Shown here in pieces: positions 26,129 to 33,254 of a stretch of DNA of 64,000 bases. The position numbers were made by a program, and so were the translations under genes. Positions within the stretch are counted from its first letter, which is position 1. Every line of letters begins with the position of its first letter. The notes beneath the pieces are model-generated. The model saw only the letters and a program-made list of their open reading frames with translations. It was not told the origin of the DNA and did no database searches. Origin of the DNA: Geobacter sp. (GTDB lineage: Bacteria > Desulfobacterota > Desulfuromonadia > Geobacterales > Pseudopelobacteraceae). The DNA is taken from positions 1 through 64,000 of the forward strand of contig PJFB01000009.1 in the NCBI GenBank assembly GCA_003574895.1, written 5' to 3'.

Positions 26129-26569
26129 TCAGGCGGGATGGTCATTGACAAAGGACAACACGGCAGCTCTTATCTCATCCCTGACCAGACGAGTCGCATC
26201 CAGTCTTTGCGCCGGATCCCCCTGGAAGGCAGCCGGGTCGGCGAAGTCCCAGTGTACCCTATTGGTGACTCCGGGAAATATTGGACACCGTTCGGCTTTT
26301 GTGCCATCACAGACCGTTATGACATAATCGAACAGGCTGCCTTTTTTAAAGTAGTCGAAAACGCTTTTTGTCAAGTTGGCAGAAATGTCTATTCCCATCT
26401 CTTGCATTACCTCAACTGCCAGCGGATTGAGCGTTCCCGGCTCCAACCCTGCGCTTTGTGCCTCAAAGCGGTCCCCGGCGAGTTGGTTGAGAAACCCTTC
26501 GGCCATCTGGCTGCGGGCACTGTTGTGGACACATACGAATAACACTCTGATTTTTCTTTTCAAAGCCAT
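26129..26569 (-). CDS. arsC: Arsenate reductase, LMW-phosphatase fold (thioredoxin-type ArsC)
   Basis: 146-residue enzyme that reduces arsenate to arsenite. The P-loop [14 protein letters not shown] carries Cys13 and Arg19. The two resolving cysteines Cys87 and Cys95 lie in [18 protein letters not shown], the signature that separates arsenate reductases from ordinary low-molecular-weight tyrosine phosphatases. [10 protein letters not shown] is also typical. No arsR or arsenite pump gene is next to it. It is the last gene of a short leftward group with two tiny genes and a broken one. Confidence 0.9.
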   Translation of the reverse strand: MALKRKIRVLFVCVHNSARSQMAEGFLNQLAGDRFEAQSAGLEPGTLNPLAVEVMQEMGIDISANLTKSVFDYFKKGSLFDYVITVCDGTKAERCPIFPGVTNRVHWDFADPAAFQGDPAQRLDATRLVRDEIRAAVLSFVNDHPA

Positions 26570-26650
26570 GAAATAGTTCCTTCTTCTGATTTTTAGTCAA
26601 TCATACTGCCGAACAATACTCGCTTGGATCATAATCGCTGTTGTTTTTAA

Positions 26651-26826
26651 CTATCCTGGTAGGGGCATGCTGTTTCCAAGGTCGTGAGGTAGCTGAAATA
26701 TTGCCTTGAATGCGGTAATAATCGATTCATTTGCCGCCGCCTTGTCGCTGCATTCCTCGCAGGCCTTTTTCAAGGCTGATATGGCACCTGGTTAGATATG
26801 TTCATGTCGAGAGATGACATATCCAT
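26651..26826 (-). pseudogene. Frameshifted paralogue of the 76-residue gene at 27101-27331
   Basis: Read leftward, an AAAGGAG ribosome site precedes ATG at 26826, and the frame stops after 18 codons (TGA at 26770-26772). A second frame, entered near 26785, encodes AISALKKACEECSDK then IITAFKAIFQLPHDLGNSMP and ends with TAG at 26651. This aligns with the intact neighbour (AVEALKRAYEECQDS, LIAFNAIISLENEIGKNSP). A shift of one or two bases around 26783-26787 therefore breaks the gene while its ribosome site remains. The homology is read directly from the sequence; the function of the family is unknown. Confidence 0.75.
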
Positions 26827-26903
26827 AATGTACTCCTTTTGAATTTGCAGGCGCGTTTCATCATGGAAACACCACTACGCCGGAGATCAGGCTGAAATTC
26901 AGC

Positions 26904-27089
26904 CTATTCCTGGTTGCACCCCTCGTGGGATACCCGTCCGATGCTGCCATGGGCGCCGGTTATATTCTTCAGCACAGCCCCGCAGGCGTAATGCACAATC
27001 TCCATCCTGAACACCGGGGCCACAACATCCTGTACGGTGCCGATTGCCTCGCTACCGCAAACCAGACAATGCTTCGATAATTTTTTCAC
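26904..27089 (-). CDS. Small cysteine-containing protein, zinc-ribbon-like
   Basis: 61-residue protein starting at GTG 27089, with GGAGAAC just upstream and only 11 bases after the preceding gene's stop, so the two are probably coupled. The N terminus has HCLVCG (Cys8, Cys11) and the middle has HYACG (Cys36), with another Cys near the end, which suggests metal binding. No family could be named. Its small size keeps confidence moderate, but spacing and ribosome site support a real gene. Confidence 0.6.
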   Translation of the reverse strand: MKKLSKHCLVCGSEAIGTVQDVVAPVFRMEIVHYACGAVLKNITGAHGSIGRVSHEGCNQE

Positions 27090-27100
27090 GTAGTTCTCCT

Positions 27101-27331
27101 TTATCGGGCTGCCGCGCCATTACCGCTCTTAAAAGGTGTGTCGGTACAAATGTGGCTTCGGTTGCTCATGGGGCTGTTTTTGCCGATTTCATTTTCCAAG
27201 CTAATGATCGCATTGAAGGCAATGAGAATAAACGACCCCGCCTTACTGTCCTGGCACTCTTCATATGCGCGCTTTAAAGCCTCAACGGCCGAATTGCAAA
27301 ACGGGCTCAGATCGGTTTGGGGAATATTCAT
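27101..27331 (-). CDS. Small conserved helical protein of unknown function
   Basis: 76-residue protein preceded by AGGAG. The central part (AVEALKRAYEECQDS ... LIAFNAIISLENEIGKNSP) looks like two amphipathic helices. A broken paralogue lies at 26651-26826, which argues that the reading frame is a real family. It heads a leftward group with the zinc-ribbon-like gene, the pseudogene and arsC. No function can be assigned. Confidence 0.6.
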   Translation of the reverse strand: MNIPQTDLSPFCNSAVEALKRAYEECQDSKAGSFILIAFNAIISLENEIGKNSPMSNRSHICTDTPFKSGNGAAAR

Positions 27332-27556
27332 GGATGATCTCCTGCAAGTGATTTGACTTTATTCAAATTTTAGTTCGTTAACGTCACAGCCATATTGCGG
27401 CGGTGAAATTAGTAAGAAACATCTGGCCAGGATCGACTTTGTACCTGGCCGCGCGTCCCGCCAATGCCTTTGCACCGGCGCCATGTGGCTAACGTTCACA
27501 GGATTATAACCGCCCTTCGACACCCTTGTAACATTTGCCTGCTAATTTATGGCTTA

Positions 27557-27940
27557 ATGAACTCCCCAGCCAGACACAGCATTCCCAGGCTTTTTGATGT
27601 AATGAAGCCCGCAGTGTCCATCCCGCACCATACGCCTGTCAAGGAAGCGGCCGTCATTTTTCAGAACGACCTTTCCCTGCTGACTATCCCGGTGGATGGT
27701 GTTTCGGTTTGTGTGGGGGGGCAGTCGGCGGGAGTTGATCTCTCGGCACCTTGCTCGCCAATATGCATGGAGTTATATGGCAAGAAAGAAATCAGCCTGC
27801 TGATGAACACCCGTGCCGTCACCATGGCATCGGAGTTGGATGAGAATAAAGGCGGGGAAACATTTGAAGGCAGGGGATGCCAACCGGTTACGAGGCCATA
27901 CTCAGCGGACGATTGTCTCTCTCCGTTGAGTTTGTCCTGA
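27557..27940 (+). pseudogene. Degenerate CBS-domain protein fragment
   Basis: The frame from ATG 27557 encodes a recognisable first CBS motif: RLFDVMKPAVSIPHHTPVKE then AAVIFQNDLSLLTIPVDG. After a run of seven G at 27715-27721 the homology moves to another frame (RRELISRHLARQYA) and returns to the first frame at about 27766 (MELYGKKEISLLMNTRAVTM). The two opposite shifts leave a continuous open frame in which about 15 residues are out of register. The second CBS half then decays. The arrangement resembles the N-terminal CBS pair of GGDEF-type regulators, but no such domain remains and no ribosome site is visible. Confidence 0.65.
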
Positions 27941-28190
27941 TATATACCTTCAAACGTACTTCAGATAATGGTAGAAGGTGATATTTCGGGATCCCGAATC
28001 TCTGGTAGTATTCAATATAGTAAATATTTACGTATCACATCTGTGCCAAATTTGTTTGTGCCAATATGGTTGTTGTCTGTTTTAAAATGCCTGACTTGAA
28101 AATATATTTGTAGTTATAATATTTTAAAAAAACAGCATATTGGTTTGTTTATAGCCTTTATAAGCCATATAATACGAGAATCTGTTTCTA
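27941..28190. other. AT-rich non-coding stretch
   Basis: This stretch between the CBS pseudogene and the tRNA remnant is strongly AT-rich, with runs such as TTTTAAAAAAA. I see no credible gene, ribosome site or repeat in it. Its composition differs sharply from both flanks and is in keeping with the worn character of the region. Confidence 0.6.
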
Positions 28191-28237
28191 CCTTCACACG
28201 GCAGGGGGCACTGGTTCAATCCCAGTATCGCCCACCA
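28191..28237 (+). tRNA. Orphan 3' half of a tRNA-Val(CAC), not a complete tRNA
   Basis: The sequence runs from the anticodon loop (TTCACAC, anticodon CAC) through GGCAG of the 3' anticodon stem, a variable loop, a perfect T arm (CTGGTTCAATCCCAG) and an acceptor 3' strand ending CGCCCACCA with encoded CCA. Nothing upstream resembles the matching acceptor 5' strand or D arm, so the molecule cannot form a tRNA. A 3' tRNA segment followed by its terminator is what remains at the distal end of an element integrated into a tRNA gene. The origin is an inference. Confidence 0.7.
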
Positions 28238-28249
28238 TGAAAATCAAGG

Positions 28250-28277
28250 GGTTGGCTAATTGAGCCAACCTTTTATT
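28250..28277 (+). terminator. Terminator downstream of the tRNA remnant
   Basis: Arms GGTTGGCT (28250-28257) and AGCCAACC (28263-28270) with an AATTG loop are followed by TTTTATT. Its placement 12 bases after the CCA end is typical of a native tRNA terminator, supporting the idea that the original downstream flank of the tRNA gene is preserved here. Confidence 0.8.
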
Positions 28278-28302
28278 GTGCATGGAAAAGATCATTTTAG
28301 GC

Positions 28303-28351
28303 ACAAGTGAGAAAACCCCGTGGCATTGAGCCATGGGGTTTTCTCACTTGT
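28303..28351. terminator. Long near-perfect palindrome, probable bidirectional terminator
   Basis: Arms of 22 bases (28303-28324 and 28330-28351) pair completely except for one G-T position around an ATTGA loop. The inner part, AAAACCCC...GGGGTTTT, is a classical terminator on both strands. It lies 30 bases beyond the stop of the leftward small membrane-protein gene and after the tRNA terminator. Confidence 0.75.
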
Positions 28352-28381
28352 TGTTACTGCGTTAGGACTGCGAAAGTCTGT

Positions 28382-28606
28382 TTAGTGGTGAGCCTTGGCA
28401 GTGGCTTTCTTTTCCGACTTTGCGGCAAACCCTTTTGCCATTCCGAAGAACATCAATACTGCCGGGATTACCTGTGCTACTACTATAAGGGCGCAGAATC
28501 CGAGGAAGGCCCAAACAAAAATCCCGCTGTTGTCCACACGCGAACTGGAAGCTGCAAATGCCGTGGCCGGTGCGATTGTCCCGATTAAAGTGGCGAGTGC
28601 TTTCAT
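28382..28606 (-). CDS. Small single-span envelope protein
   Basis: 74-residue protein with a signal-like N terminus (MKALATLIGTIAPATAFA, probable cleavage after residue 18), one long hydrophobic helix (about 28-56, IFVWAFLGFCALIVVAQVIP) and a basic, Ala/Lys/His-rich tail. GGAGG lies just before the ATG. Similar short proteins are common in Geobacter-type genomes as far as I recall, without known function. It stands alone, ended by the palindrome at 28303-28351. Confidence 0.7.
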   Translation of the reverse strand: MKALATLIGTIAPATAFAASSSRVDNSGIFVWAFLGFCALIVVAQVIPAVLMFFGMAKGFAAKSEKKATAKAHH

Positions 28607-28909
28607 GACATCCTCCTATTTATGTTTAGTGGCGTTAATTGCTTTTGATTTTATATAAAGCATTAGCCATGCCAAATTATATTAATTTACTAATTCGGTG
28701 CTAACTAGTTGTTTTGTATGGGCAAAATTGATGGTCATAAGTGGATGGCTGATCTGAGGACAGTGCGAATTGCGAGTTCGGTGTATATCGATGCAATACA
28801 CCTTGAGGCCCGGCAAGCGGTTGAGGCGTTGATAATATAAGGATAAAAGGGGGTTGGCTGATTTTTAAGGGTGTATAATAAAACTTCTCAACCTCCGGCG
28901 TCCCGGAGT
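28607..28909. other. Intergenic stretch, upstream of the small membrane protein gene
   Basis: About 300 bases between two leftward genes. The part near 28620-28700 is AT-rich and presumably holds the promoter of the small membrane protein gene, but no convincing -35/-10 pair stands out. A 7-bp inverted repeat (GGTGTAT/ATACACC) lies near 28780-28803. A 40-codon frame at 28718-28840 lacks a ribosome site and is not called. Confidence 0.5.
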
Positions 28910-29281
28910 TTATTTGCGATTTACTGCATCGTTAAAATCGCCGCTTGGGATAAGGGTCCCATATGGGTCGCGAAAATACATCCATGCAGTATATTCGACT
29001 CCCTCTACAACCACGATGATTTCTTTCCTTGTATAATAACGGGGATGGCCTTCCATCTTGTCCAATTTGTTCAACATATCGTCGTCAATGGCATACAACT
29101 CGCCAATAATGGGATTGCGTTCCTCAGTGCTGGTTACGTAGGGGTAACCGCTGACCATGTACATTGCATAGTTGGCTTTTGTGGCGCCGATACCGTAACA
29201 ATGGGCGCCTTCCAACAAATGGTGGTTGCCATGTGCCTGGCGTAATGTGCCATATACAAAAACCAGATGTTGTCTCTCCAT
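28910..29281 (-). CDS. Gamma-glutamylcyclotransferase family protein
   Basis: GGCT/AIG2-type protein of 123 residues from ATG 29281 (GGAAGG 9 bases upstream; GTG 29290 is an alternative). It shows the phosphate/substrate loop VFVYGTLRQ, the GELYAID segment, LDKMEGHPRYYTRKEI and the terminal WMYFRDP strand. Members cyclise gamma-glutamyl amines or peptides to 5-oxoproline, but many bacterial ones have no proven substrate. It lies about 180 bases beyond the end of the carbamate kinase group on the same strand and may be expressed with it. Confidence 0.85.
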   Translation of the reverse strand: MERQHLVFVYGTLRQAHGNHHLLEGAHCYGIGATKANYAMYMVSGYPYVTSTEERNPIIGELYAIDDDMLNKLDKMEGHPRYYTRKEIIVVVEGVEYTAWMYFRDPYGTLIPSGDFNDAVNRK

Positions 29282-29462
29282 TGAAATCACCCTTCCTCGC
29301 TTAAACCTGATGTATTCAGAATTATTATGATGGCACGGAAATCATTCATGGGCAACCGGTCAATATGACTCATGGTTTGTGTGCCTGGTAAAGAATAACA
29401 TAAATGAAGCTGAATTGCGTATGTTGCTTTTTGCTATAGACAATTATGTTGAGGCGTAGGAG

Positions 29463-30806
29463 CTACTTGTTGTCATGTAAACGGAGTTTGCTGTCGAGAA
29501 AACTGTGAAAGGCGTCCCGCAAGGGAGTACCTGTTGTCTCTGTAATGTTGTAGGCAATGCGCACTATACGTCTTGTGGTTTTTACCAAGCGGGCGAGGTC
29601 GATGGGAGTTGCTGCCAGAACAAGGTCGCATGGTACTGCAGCAATTGTGGCGCTCAATTCCATTACCTGTTCCGGGCGATAGCCCATGGCTGGCAGGACC
29701 GGCCCGATGTGTGGATAGCGACTGAAGATCTCTGTCAGCGATCCTTGCACCCATGGGCGCGGGTCAACTACCTCGGCGGCACCGTATTGCAAGGCAGCGG
29801 CCAACCCGGCACCGGATGGCATGGAACCATGGGTGACAGTTGGGCCATCCTCCACTACCAGTACCCGTTTACCTTTGATGAGTTCTTCATCTTGGGCCGA
29901 AACCACCGAAGCGGTGCGTATGATGGTGGCAGCCGGATTCACGCGCCGAACGGAAGACTCGACTGAGGATATTGCTGCCGGATCTGCGGCGTTGACCTTG
30001 TTTATCACCACCAGATTGGCGCGGCGCAGGTTTACTTCGCCAGGATACCAGGTGGTTTCGTGACCTGGTCGCAAAGGATCGGCCACCACAATCTCCATGT
30101 CGGACAGGAAAAAGGGGAGGTCGTTGTTGCCGCCGTCCCATATTATCAGGTCGGTTTCAGCCTCTGCCTGTTGCAGGATTTTCTGATAATCCACTCCGGC
30201 ATAGACCACAGCGCCGAGCGCCAGCAGGTGTTCAAATTCCTCGCGCTCCTCTACCGTGCATTTGTAACGCTCCAGGTCGCTGTTTTGAGCAAACCGTTCT
30301 ACCTCTTGTCTGGCCAGGTCACCGTAAGGCATGGGGTGGCGCACCACAACCGGTTTGATCCCTCTATCCACAAGTAGGTCGCACAAATAGCGGACCACTT
30401 GGCTTTTACCGCAACCGGTGCGTACGGCGCAGACCGATACCACCGGTCGCCGGCTTTTCAGCATCGTGGCAGAGGGGCCGATCAGGCGGAAATCGGCTCC
30501 GCAGGCCAGGACACGGGAGGCTGTATGCATCAATTCCACATGGGAAATATCGCTGTAGGCAAAGATCACCTGATTGACATGCTGTTGCTGGATCAGCTCC
30601 GGTAGTTCAGTTTCAGGATAGATGGGTATGCCTCGGGGGTAAAGTGTTCCAGACAAGGTGGGAGGGTAACGGCGTTTCGAGATATAGGGGATTTGGGCTG
30701 CCGTGAAGGCAACAACCCGGTAGGCAGCGTTGTCACGGAAGCAGCAATTGAAGTTGTGGAAATCGCGGCCGGCTGCGCCCATTATGATGACCCTGATAGG
30801 TTTCAT
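29463..30806 (-). CDS. Cyclic 2,3-diphosphoglycerate synthetase-like GTPase
   Basis: 447-residue cytoplasmic P-loop protein. The first 120 residues form a Rossmann-like domain (RVIIMGAAGRDFHNFN). A Walker A follows (VRTGCGKSQV near residue 127), with DLIIWDGGNNDLPFF as the Walker B-like region and NLVVINKVNAAD as the NKxD-like guanine-specificity motif. This architecture matches the family founded by archaeal cyclic 2,3-diphosphoglycerate synthetase. Bacterial members have unclear substrates and often sit beside carbamate kinase, as here. The start overlaps the aminotransferase stop by ATGA, so the two are translationally coupled. Confidence 0.85.
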   Translation of the reverse strand: MKPIRVIIMGAAGRDFHNFNCCFRDNAAYRVVAFTAAQIPYISKRRYPPTLSGTLYPRGIPIYPETELPELIQQQHVNQVIFAYSDISHVELMHTASRVLACGADFRLIGPSATMLKSRRPVVSVCAVRTGCGKSQVVRYLCDLLVDRGIKPVVVRHPMPYGDLARQEVERFAQNSDLERYKCTVEEREEFEHLLALGAVVYAGVDYQKILQQAEAETDLIIWDGGNNDLPFFLSDMEIVVADPLRPGHETTWYPGEVNLRRANLVVINKVNAADPAAISSVESSVRRVNPAATIIRTASVVSAQDEELIKGKRVLVVEDGPTVTHGSMPSGAGLAAALQYGAAEVVDPRPWVQGSLTEIFSRYPHIGPVLPAMGYRPEQVMELSATIAAVPCDLVLAATPIDLARLVKTTRRIVRIAYNITETTGTPLRDAFHSFLDSKLRLHDNK

Positions 30807-32089
30807 CCGATTTCAGCCAGGCCCGATTCGATGATCGTCAAGGCCAGTTCCATTTCGTTGTCACTGATGGTCAAGGGCGGGATAAGGCGAAGCACATTGC
30901 GTTCCGGCCCACAATTTATGATGAGCAGACCATGCTTGCGGCAAATGCCCATCAGCCTTTCGCATGCCTCGGTGGCAGGCGCCCCTCCAGGCAGAACCAT
31001 TTCCACTCCGATCATGAGGCCGATACCACGCACATCACCAATCAGGGCATTTTGCTTCTGCAGGTCTCGAAGACGTGACATGGCATAATCCCCCAAATTA
31101 CGGCAGCGCTGCAACAAATTCTCATCGCGAATGGCTTCGATGGTGGCAATGGCTGCCGCGCATGCCAGCGGGTTGCCGCCGAAGGTTGTGCCATGGGCGC
31201 CTTCGGGCCACTTTTCCATGAGTTCGCGACGTGACACCAAGGCCGAGAGCGGCAGACCTGAGGCGATCCCCTTGGCAACAATGAGAATGTCCGGTGTAAC
31301 TTCATAATGCTGAGCCGCGAACCACTCGCCTGTGCGACCCATGCCGGACTGCACCTCGTCGAATAACAGAAGAATGCCGTGCTGGTCGCATAGTTGCCGT
31401 AACTGCCGGAGAAATTCTGCCGGAGCCGGTACATAGCCCCCTTCGCCAAGTACGGGCTCGATGATTATGGCTGCGATCTCAGCAGGGGTAATATAACTGC
31501 GCAGCATTTCATGAAGGTAGTTTTGGCAAGCCTGGGTACAGCTGTTCCCGATGCTGCCGAATGGGCAGCGGTAACAATGGGGGTAGGGTGCGTGGTAGAC
31601 CGAGGGCAGCAATGGATGGTAACGCGCACGGTAGCGTGCCGAGCTGGCTGTAAGCGAAACCGCGCCCATTGTTCGGCCGTGAAAAGCCCCGCTGAAGGCG
31701 ACAATCCCTTGCCTGCCAGTGACGTAACGGGCGAGCTTGATGGCTCCTTCCACGGCCTCTGCCCCGGAGTTGCTGAAGAAAAGCATATCCAGTCCCGCTG
31801 GCGTAACCGACGTCAGCAGTTCGGCGGCCTTAAGCGTTGTTTCATTGTAATAGATCCCTCCGGTATGTACGAAACGTTTCATTTGCCGGGCCATATGCTC
31901 TATTACTTTTGGATGGTTATGGCCGATGTTCAGAACAGCCAGTCCGGAAGAAAAATCAAGGTAGCGGCAACCTTTCTGATCGGTAATCCAGCTGCCATTG
32001 CCGTGTTCAATTACAATCGGGTGATAGATATGCAGGGCTGGCGTGAACACCTCGGCATTTCTGGTGATGATGTCGGCGGATGTGGTCAT
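30803..32089 (-). CDS. Class III PLP aminotransferase (acetylornithine/4-aminobutyrate type)
   Basis: Cytoplasmic pyridoxal-phosphate enzyme of 428 residues. Motifs include GLAVLNIGHNHPKV, FSNSGAEAVEGAIKLAR, AFHGRTMGAVSLTASS, IIIEPVLGEGGY, LLFDEVQSGMGRTG and the PLP lysine in VAKGIASGLPLSA. Members transfer the terminal amino group of ornithine, acetylornithine, GABA or related diamines. The cysteine pair regions YRCPFGSIGNSC resemble those of GABA-type enzymes. It sits between carbamate kinase and the cDPGS-like GTPase in one leftward operon, so a pathway yielding carbamoyl phosphate from a diamine or ureido compound is suggested but not shown. Confidence 0.88.
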   Translation of the reverse strand: MTTSADIITRNAEVFTPALHIYHPIVIEHGNGSWITDQKGCRYLDFSSGLAVLNIGHNHPKVIEHMARQMKRFVHTGGIYYNETTLKAAELLTSVTPAGLDMLFFSNSGAEAVEGAIKLARYVTGRQGIVAFSGAFHGRTMGAVSLTASSARYRARYHPLLPSVYHAPYPHCYRCPFGSIGNSCTQACQNYLHEMLRSYITPAEIAAIIIEPVLGEGGYVPAPAEFLRQLRQLCDQHGILLLFDEVQSGMGRTGEWFAAQHYEVTPDILIVAKGIASGLPLSALVSRRELMEKWPEGAHGTTFGGNPLACAAAIATIEAIRDENLLQRCRNLGDYAMSRLRDLQKQNALIGDVRGIGLMIGVEMVLPGGAPATEACERLMGICRKHGLLIINCGPERNVLRLIPPLTISDNEMELALTIIESGLAEIG

Positions 32090-32133
32090 GTTATGCTCCT
32101 GAATTGTGGGGACAGGTTATGGGAGAGCGGTTT

Positions 32134-33072
32134 CTAGCCATGAACGATGGCGGTTCCGGCGTTACCGGCCACGGCAGCAGCGATCTGGTCCAGGTGGCAG
32201 ATGATGGCATGCCCTCCTCCTTTGTGGATGAAGCGTACAGCCGCTTCTACCTTGGGAGCCATGGAGCCGGGTTGGAACTGCATCTCGGCCAAGTGGCGCT
32301 CTGCATCGGCTAGCGTGAGAATGGAGAGAAAGCGCTCGGAAGGGGTGCCGTAGTCAAGCGCCACCCCCGGCACGTCAGTGGCGATGACAAGGGTATCGGC
32401 GTCTATCTCGGTTGCCAGGCAGGCGCTGGCAAGGTCTTTGTCGATTACCGCGTCTACTCCGTGGAAGGATCGCCCTTCGCGGACAACCGGAATGCCGCCG
32501 CCGCCACAGCAGATGACGATAAAGTCCAGCGCCACCAAGCGGCGAATCTCCTCTTTTTCTACTATGGTCAGCGGTTGTGGAGAGGCAACCACGCGACGAT
32601 ATCCTTTGGGGGTAAGCATCATGGGCCAGGGCAGGCATGCGGCTTGCTCTTTGCTGTAAACCGGGCCAATAGGTTTGCTGGGCTCTCGAAAGGCAGGGTC
32701 GTGCTCATTCACCACCACATAACTGATCAAGCTTACCATGTGGCGTCTGCGTCCTTTCAGGCAGCGCAACTCTTCCTCCAGGGTCGATTCGATCAAGTAA
32801 CCGATCTGGCCCTGGGTTTGGGCGACCAGAACCTCAAGGGGCATTTGGGGAATATCCGGACAACTCTCCTGTTGCAGGAGAAGATTACCCACCTGGGGGC
32901 CGTTGCCGTGGGTGATGATCAGTCGGCGGTCCTGCGCCAGGAGGGCCAATTGTCGCATTGGTCCGCGTAGATTGGCAAACTGCTCCTCTATGGTGCCTCG
33001 CTCTCCCTGGCGGATAAGCGCGTTTCCACCCAGGGCCACCAACAAGATGTCCTTGTCATGTGTCCGAGTCAT
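32134..33072 (-). CDS. arcC: Carbamate kinase
   Basis: Enzyme of 312 residues interconverting carbamoyl phosphate + ADP and carbamate + ATP. Family motifs are VALGGNALIRQGE at the N terminus, ITHGNGPQVGNLLLQQE, AQTQGQIGYLIES, CCGGGGIPVV, IDKDLASACLA and FQPGSMAPKVEAA near the end. No arginine deiminase or ornithine carbamoyltransferase is next to it. It is the first gene of the leftward operon with the aminotransferase and GTPase genes and is divergent from the radical SAM gene. Confidence 0.95.
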   Translation of the reverse strand: MTRTHDKDILLVALGGNALIRQGERGTIEEQFANLRGPMRQLALLAQDRRLIITHGNGPQVGNLLLQQESCPDIPQMPLEVLVAQTQGQIGYLIESTLEEELRCLKGRRRHMVSLISYVVVNEHDPAFREPSKPIGPVYSKEQAACLPWPMMLTPKGYRRVVASPQPLTIVEKEEIRRLVALDFIVICCGGGGIPVVREGRSFHGVDAVIDKDLASACLATEIDADTLVIATDVPGVALDYGTPSERFLSILTLADAERHLAEMQFQPGSMAPKVEAAVRFIHKGGGHAIICHLDQIAAAVAGNAGTAIVHG

Positions 33073-33254
33073 GATATTTATCCCATCAGGCGGCAGTTAG
33101 TTTGCGTATTGTCAACTTTAACATAGTATGATTGTTGTTCAAGCGGCATGCAGGTGGGGTAACGCTGTGCATTTAAAGCACTGGTTAGCTTTTCAGTTGC
33201 TGTTTTTTTGTTATTCTTACAAAAAGAGTTTGTAAGCCAGTCAGGAAATTAGCC

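Noticed and set aside
26072-26542. 156-codon rightward frame beyond the kinase gene
   Set aside because: Antisense to arsC, whose active-site motifs identify the coding strand.
26129-26569. Idea that the phosphatase-fold gene beside the tyrosine autokinase is its cognate Wzb-type phosphatase
   Set aside because: The protein has the two resolving cysteines in [15 protein letters not shown], typical of arsenate reductase, and it is on the opposite strand to the EPS operon.
28140-28237. Complete tRNA-Val gene
   Set aside because: The 5' acceptor strand and D arm are absent; the upstream sequence is AT-rich and cannot pair with the 3' half.
28718-28840. 40-codon rightward frame
   Set aside because: No ribosome site, no homology recognised, and it lies in a worn intergenic area.
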